This document shows positions 40,579 through 44,393 of a stretch of DNA of 44,393 nt, one piece after another. The stretch lies in contig JADFDB010000004.1 of NCBI GenBank assembly GCA_018263175.1, positions 1 to 44,393 on the forward strand, given 5' to 3'. The first letter of the stretch is position 1. Each line of letters begins with the position of its first letter. The DNA is from Spirochaetota bacterium. GTDB lineage: Bacteria > Spirochaetota > UBA4802 > UBA5368. The position numbers were made by a program, and so were the translations under genes. The notes below the pieces were generated by a model that was given only the letters and a program-made list of their open reading frames with translations, had not been told where the DNA came from and ran no database searches.

Positions 40579-43500
40579 ATGATGACTCTCCGGTGCCGGC
40601 GTGTAAAAAAAAGTTTGAACGGGAACCCTCGCCCGGAGATCGACGGTCCCGGCGCATGCGTTCCCACGGCCGGAAGATTTCATCGTATCGTAGTGTCGGT
40701 GGTCATGCTTCTCTTGTGCGCGGGGGCCGTTTCGGCCGCAGAGCCGGTGACGCTCGACGGAAACTTTACCAAACGCCGTTTGAGCGGGCACCTCGAATAT
40801 TACCTGGACAAAGCGGGATCGCTCGGCATTGCGGACGTCGTTGGGCCCGGCTTTCCGTTTCGCGGGGTGACCGAATCGGGTGACAGTCCGAGTTTCGGCT
40901 ACAGCCGCGGCGCGCTGTGGCTGCGGTTTCGCGTCCAAAATTCATCGCGCGCTCCGCTCGAATGGTATCTCGAATACAATTATCCCGTCATCGATCGACT
41001 CGAGTTGTTCATTCCCGAAGGAAGGGGCTTCCGGAAAATCGAGGCCGGCGATCGCAGGCCTTTCGCACAGCGCGCCGTTGAGTATCGTTCGCCCGTGTTT
41101 CTGCTGACCCAGGAAAGCGGCACCTCCGCGTATTATCTGCGCGTGCGAACCCAGGGCTCGCTCACCGCGCCGCTCATCGCATGGCTCCCCGGGGCCTTCG
41201 AGAAAATGAAGACCGATGAAATGATCCTCCTGGGCATCTATTACGGCATTATGCTCGGGCTGGCACTGTATCATATGTTCCTGTTTCTTTCGGTCAGGGA
41301 GCGGAGCTATCCGTACCTGATTCTTCTCATTTTCGGAATGATGATTTTTACGATGACGCATAACGGACTGGCCTTTCAGTATCTCTGGCCCGAGAGCGTA
41401 GAATGGCAGAACCGGGCTCATCCCTTTCTGATGTTTTTCATGAACGCCGTCGCGCTTCAGTTCACGAGGCATTTCCTTTCCATGCGGGAAAGAATGCCGC
41501 GTATCGATGTGCCGGTGCGTCTCCTGGCCGCAATAAACCTGCCGGCGATGGCTGTCCCGTTTATTACGGAGTATTACTACGCGACCCAGATCGCGGTAAT
41601 CCTGTCGGGGATTTCGGGCGCCATGCTCATTTTTGCGGGGGTTGCGGGCTTATTTCTTCGCCTGCGCGAGGCGCGTTTCTATCTGACGGCCTTCCTGTGT
41701 TTTCTGGTCGGGGTACTGCTCATGACGCTGCGCGCGTACGGCCTGCTCTCCGAAAACCCGGTAACGGCGTGGACCTACCAGGTCGGCTCTTCGGTGATGA
41801 TCCTTCTGTTCTCGCTGGGTGTGGCGGACAAAATCAACTCCATGCGCGGTGAGCGCGAGCGGGCGCTGACCCGCCTCGCCGAGTCCGAGGAGAAGTACCG
41901 CACCCTGGTGGAAAACGCCCGCGACGGGATCGTTCTGCTGGCAGGCGAAAGGCCGTTATATGCAAATCCTTCGCTCATCGCGATGCTCGGTTATCCCGAA
42001 CGCGAATTCTATGCGAAGAGCGTTCCCGATTTCCTTCCGGACGGTTTGATCGGCACCGATTCGGCGCCTCCCCGATATCGAGGGGAGGTAGGCGGGATCG
42101 AACTGCCTTCGAATTTTGAGACCCGGCTACTGACGCAAAGCGGTGGTACGCTGGATGTGATCATCTCGGCATCGCGCATCCGGATGGGCGGCGATGAGGT
42201 GGTCATCGCGATCATAAGCAATGTCTCGAGCCTGAAAAAGGCCGAAAACACGATCCATCGGCAATACCGGGAGATCCGCGCCCAGTACGAGGAGATGGAA
42301 TCCCTGAACAGAGAGCTCATGAGTACGCATAACGAGCTTGTGAACCTGAACGAGCGGCTTGCCGGGGAGAAGGAGCAGCTTGCGGCGACGCTGGTCTCCA
42401 TCGATGACGGGGTTATCACGACCAATACGGAAGGCCGGATCGTGATGCTCAATCACGCGGCGGAGCGCCTTACGGGCTGGTCGCGGGCGGAGGCCGAGGG
42501 ACATCCGGTCGGGGAGCTGTTGAATCCCGGAGGAGCGCCGGTAAAGAGTAAGAAAAAAAGAGGGATCGTTTCCGAGGTCACCCGCAGGGGCGGCCTCGAG
42601 CTAAGCGACGTGCCGCTTGCGCTCGTCAACAGGAAAGGGGAAGAGCGGATAGTGGAGATCTCCGGCGCGCCGGTTCAGACCACTGACGGAAAAATCCTCG
42701 GGGCGGTGCTTGCCGTACGCGACATCACCGAAAAACACAAACTGGAGAAGGAGATCGCCAAAATCGGAAAGATCGAATCGCTCGGTCTGCTTGCCGGGGG
42801 CATAGCCCACGATTTTAATAATCTTCTCACCGCGATAATCGGCAACCTCTCACTGGCGAAGATGGAGGCGAAAGGAAACAGCGCATGCGCGGAGATTTTG
42901 GACAGGATCGAGAGCGCGTCGCAGCGGGCCGTAAATTTGACGAGACAGCTCCTCACTTTTTCTAAGGGGGGAGACCCCATCATAAAGACCGCCTCCATAG
43001 TGGAGCTTCTGAAAGAGAGCGTGCCCTTTCTCCTGGCGGGATCGAACGTCAGGAGCGATTTCTTCGTGGAGGGTGATATTCGGCCGGTCGATATCGATCC
43101 AGACCAGATAAGCCAGGTACTGCATAACCTCGTAATCAACACCCTGCAGGCCATGCCCGGCGGAGGCAGACTTTCGATACGGGTGCAAAATACATCGGAT
43201 GTACGGTGGCTGCCTCTCCCGGCCGGCCGCTACGTCAGGATATCCATCTCGGACGAAGGGGTGGGGATACCGCGGAAGCATCTCGCCAGGATATTCGACC
43301 CGTATTTCACGACCAAGGAGTATGGCAACGGACTCGGCCTCGCCATCACCTATTCCATCATCAAAAAGCACGGCGGACACATCGACGTCGAATCAAACGA
43401 AGGGGTTGGGACGACGTTTAACGTGTATCTGCGCGCCTCCGAGGCCGAGGGTACGCCGGGTGATGCGGCCCTTCCGCCGTCGGCGTTCCGTCCGCACAGG

Positions 43501-43893
43501 GGAAGGATCATGGTGATGGATGATGAGGAATACATCCTCGACCTCGCGGTGAACATGCTCGAACATTTCGGTTACGAGGCTGTGGGGGTCCGCAATGGAA
43601 GCGAGGCCATAGAGTCCTATCGGCAGGCAATTGATGCGGGGAAACGCTTCGATGCGGTGATCATGGACCTCACCATCCCGGGGGGGATGGGAGGCCGCGA
43701 TGCGCTTTTAGAACTCAAGGGCGTCGATCCGGAAGTGGTCGCGATCGTTTCGAGCGGGTATTCCAACGATCCGGTCATGGCCAATTTCAGGGAGCACGGC
43801 TTCTGCGGTGTTCTCATGAAGCCCTATACGATCGAGGACATGATAAACACGATTGACGAAGCCACCGACCCGGGGGATGGGGCGATCGCCTGA
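40579..43893 (+). CDS. Hybrid sensor histidine kinase, 7TMR-DISM with two PAS domains and a C-terminal receiver
   Basis: 1104 residues. A signal peptide region (VVSVVMLLLCAGAVSAAE) is followed by an extracellular 7TMR-DISM domain (about 60-210), seven transmembrane helices (about 215-425), a PAS domain (YRTLVENARDGIVLL), a coiled coil, a second PAS (LVSIDDGVITTNTEGRIVMLN), a HisKA domain (GGIAHDFNNLLTAIIGNLS), an ATPase (NLVINTLQAM, DEGVGIPRKH, YFTTKEYGNGLGLAI) and a receiver (VMDDEEYILD, IMDLTIPGGMGG). It probably senses an extracellular carbohydrate-like or other ligand. The start has no clear ribosome-binding site; a later start is possible. 7TMR-DISM kinases are frequent in spirochaetes. 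No partner is adjacent. Confidence 0.93.
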   Translation: MMTLRCRRVKKSLNGNPRPEIDGPGACVPTAGRFHRIVVSVVMLLLCAGAVSAAEPVTLDGNFTKRRLSGHLEYYLDKAGSLGIADVVGPGFPFRGVTESGDSPSFGYSRGALWLRFRVQNSSRAPLEWYLEYNYPVIDRLELFIPEGRGFRKIEAGDRRPFAQRAVEYRSPVFLLTQESGTSAYYLRVRTQGSLTAPLIAWLPGAFEKMKTDEMILLGIYYGIMLGLALYHMFLFLSVRERSYPYLILLIFGMMIFTMTHNGLAFQYLWPESVEWQNRAHPFLMFFMNAVALQFTRHFLSMRERMPRIDVPVRLLAAINLPAMAVPFITEYYYATQIAVILSGISGAMLIFAGVAGLFLRLREARFYLTAFLCFLVGVLLMTLRAYGLLSENPVTAWTYQVGSSVMILLFSLGVADKINSMRGERERALTRLAESEEKYRTLVENARDGIVLLAGERPLYANPSLIAMLGYPEREFYAKSVPDFLPDGLIGTDSAPPRYRGEVGGIELPSNFETRLLTQSGGTLDVIISASRIRMGGDEVVIAIISNVSSLKKAENTIHRQYREIRAQYEEMESLNRELMSTHNELVNLNERLAGEKEQLAATLVSIDDGVITTNTEGRIVMLNHAAERLTGWSRAEAEGHPVGELLNPGGAPVKSKKKRGIVSEVTRRGGLELSDVPLALVNRKGEERIVEISGAPVQTTDGKILGAVLAVRDITEKHKLEKEIAKIGKIESLGLLAGGIAHDFNNLLTAIIGNLSLAKMEAKGNSACAEILDRIESASQRAVNLTRQLLTFSKGGDPIIKTASIVELLKESVPFLLAGSNVRSDFFVEGDIRPVDIDPDQISQVLHNLVINTLQAMPGGGRLSIRVQNTSDVRWLPLPAGRYVRISISDEGVGIPRKHLARIFDPYFTTKEYGNGLGLAITYSIIKKHGGHIDVESNEGVGTTFNVYLRASEAEGTPGDAALPPSAFRPHRGRIMVMDDEEYILDLAVNMLEHFGYEAVGVRNGSEAIESYRQAIDAGKRFDAVIMDLTIPGGMGGRDALLELKGVDPEVVAIVSSGYSNDPVMANFREHGFCGVLMKPYTIEDMINTIDEATDPGDGAIA

Positions 43894-43896
43894 AGT

Positions 43897-44393
43897 TTAC
43901 GTGTGTGCCGGAACAACCGGCCCTTTGCCGCGCGCCGTTTCTTTCCCGAGGGCGAAGGCGCGCCTGTTGGTTTCGAAATCGGGAAATTGTTCGCGCACAA
44001 CGGCGAGGATCGACTCGTCCGATACCGGCAGCTCCCCCAGGGCGCTTGCCATGCCGAGCGCGATGGTATTGACCTGCCGCAGTGAATTGAAATGTCGCCG
44101 CGACAGCTCGTCGATCGGGAATGCATGGACGTTCGAGGCGAATTCCCGGAGCCGCGCGTGTATCGATTCGAGCGGCGGGTACTCGCGCTCCCCCATGCGG
44201 ACCGACACCGGCGTGAGCGGGAAGTCGTTGACGATCACTACGGACCGCTCGTGGAGCCAGCGCGCGTGCCGGAGGGCCTCCATGGGCTCCATGGATATCA
44301 TCATGTCGGCCCCTCCGATCGGGATGAGCCCCGAGGCGGCCATGCGGCGCTCGTCGGCCGCCTCGCCGCTTTCGAGCCTCCTGTACCGGACGT
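43897..44393 (-). CDS. iorB: Indolepyruvate:ferredoxin oxidoreductase beta subunit (5' partial)
   Basis: The frame is open to the window edge at 44393, beyond the ATG at 44343 used by the ORF track; about 165 C-terminal residues are visible. It shows the oxidoreductase gamma-type fold: LIPIGGADMMISMEPMEALRHARWL, VIVNDFPLTPVSV and VNTIALGMASALGELPVS. With the alpha subunit (not in the window), the enzyme oxidises aryl pyruvates to aryl-acetyl-CoA with ferredoxin, a step in anaerobic amino-acid fermentation. It converges on the hybrid kinase with a three-base gap. The last visible residues at the edge are VRYRRLESGEAADERR. Confidence 0.88.
   Translation of the reverse strand, partial: VRYRRLESGEAADERRMAASGLIPIGGADMMISMEPMEALRHARWLHERSVVIVNDFPLTPVSVRMGEREYPPLESIHARLREFASNVHAFPIDELSRRHFNSLRQVNTIALGMASALGELPVSDESILAVVREQFPDFETNRRAFALGKETARGKGPVVPAHT

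Overview
The window is about 44 kb of GC-rich, densely coded bacterial chromosome. It carries no insertion sequence, integrase, phage gene, rRNA or CRISPR array. Several traits point to a free-living anaerobic spirochaete (Spirochaetota, possibly on the Leptospira side): a PASTA-domain membrane protein directly before rpe, a 7TMR-DISM hybrid histidine kinase, a relaxed lipobox in a small lipoprotein, a possible FlgM-like microprotein, and LL-diaminopimelate aminotransferase paired with dapF. An anaerobic (or at least oxygen-sparing) life is suggested by the selenocysteine formate dehydrogenase and an indolepyruvate:ferredoxin oxidoreductase subunit. The taxonomic call is inference from gene content; no marker was searched.

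Layout. Bases 1-4110 hold an acyl-CoA module: an HMG-CoA-synthase-like/DUF35 fusion (cut by the window edge), an SCP-x type thiolase and a convergent AlkK-like acyl-CoA ligase. Bases 4150-5300 hold two small cysteine-rich proteins with their own promoters, and one copy of a dispersed repeat. Bases 5300-11040 hold a paraoxonase-like lactonase, prfA-prmC, then a second repeat copy in a promoter-driven leader before a lipocalin-like gene and a membrane protein. Bases 10977-17117 are mostly minus-strand: nth, a 7-TM histidine kinase, an exported protein, mntP, a J-domain protein and a polysaccharide deacetylase. A second J-domain gene and tRNA-Arg(CCG) interrupt them on the plus strand. Bases 17218-20584 hold dapF and the convergent envelope cluster pgsA-amidase-GerMN.

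Bases 20864-29999 hold PASTA-rpe and then a long housekeeping run: rpsP-khpA-rimM-trmD-rplS-rnhB, a FliK-like gene, a FlhB C-terminal-domain gene, a degenerate HD-GYP gene, yraN, a 54-residue microprotein missed by the ORF track, and an AI-2E family permease. The order rnhB-(FliK-like)-(FlhB-C-like) matches my memory of rnhB-ylqG-ylqH in Bacillus. Bases 30044-31655 hold a DNA methyltransferase overlapping a response-regulator diguanylate cyclase.

Bases 31671-36124 hold the most distinctive unit. A promoter and a long structured leader precede a formate dehydrogenase alpha subunit read through an in-frame UGA (Sec185) with a clear bacterial SECIS hairpin. The alpha subunit has a Tat motif that runs into a canonical lipobox. 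The iron-sulfur beta subunit and a strong terminator follow. Bases 36144-44393 hold a lipoprotein, dapL, a divergent penicillin-acylase-family protein, tRNA-Ala(CGC), a 1104-residue 7TMR-DISM/PAS/PAS hybrid kinase, and the 3' part of iorB.

How the genes fit together. dapF and dapL give the aminotransferase route to meso-diaminopimelate, which feeds the peptidoglycan acted on by the amidase, GerMN and PASTA proteins. The rpsP run supplies ribosome and tRNA maturation. The GGDEF protein and the degenerate HD-GYP protein suggest c-di-GMP signalling. The formate dehydrogenase needs Sec and Mo/W-cofactor machinery encoded elsewhere.
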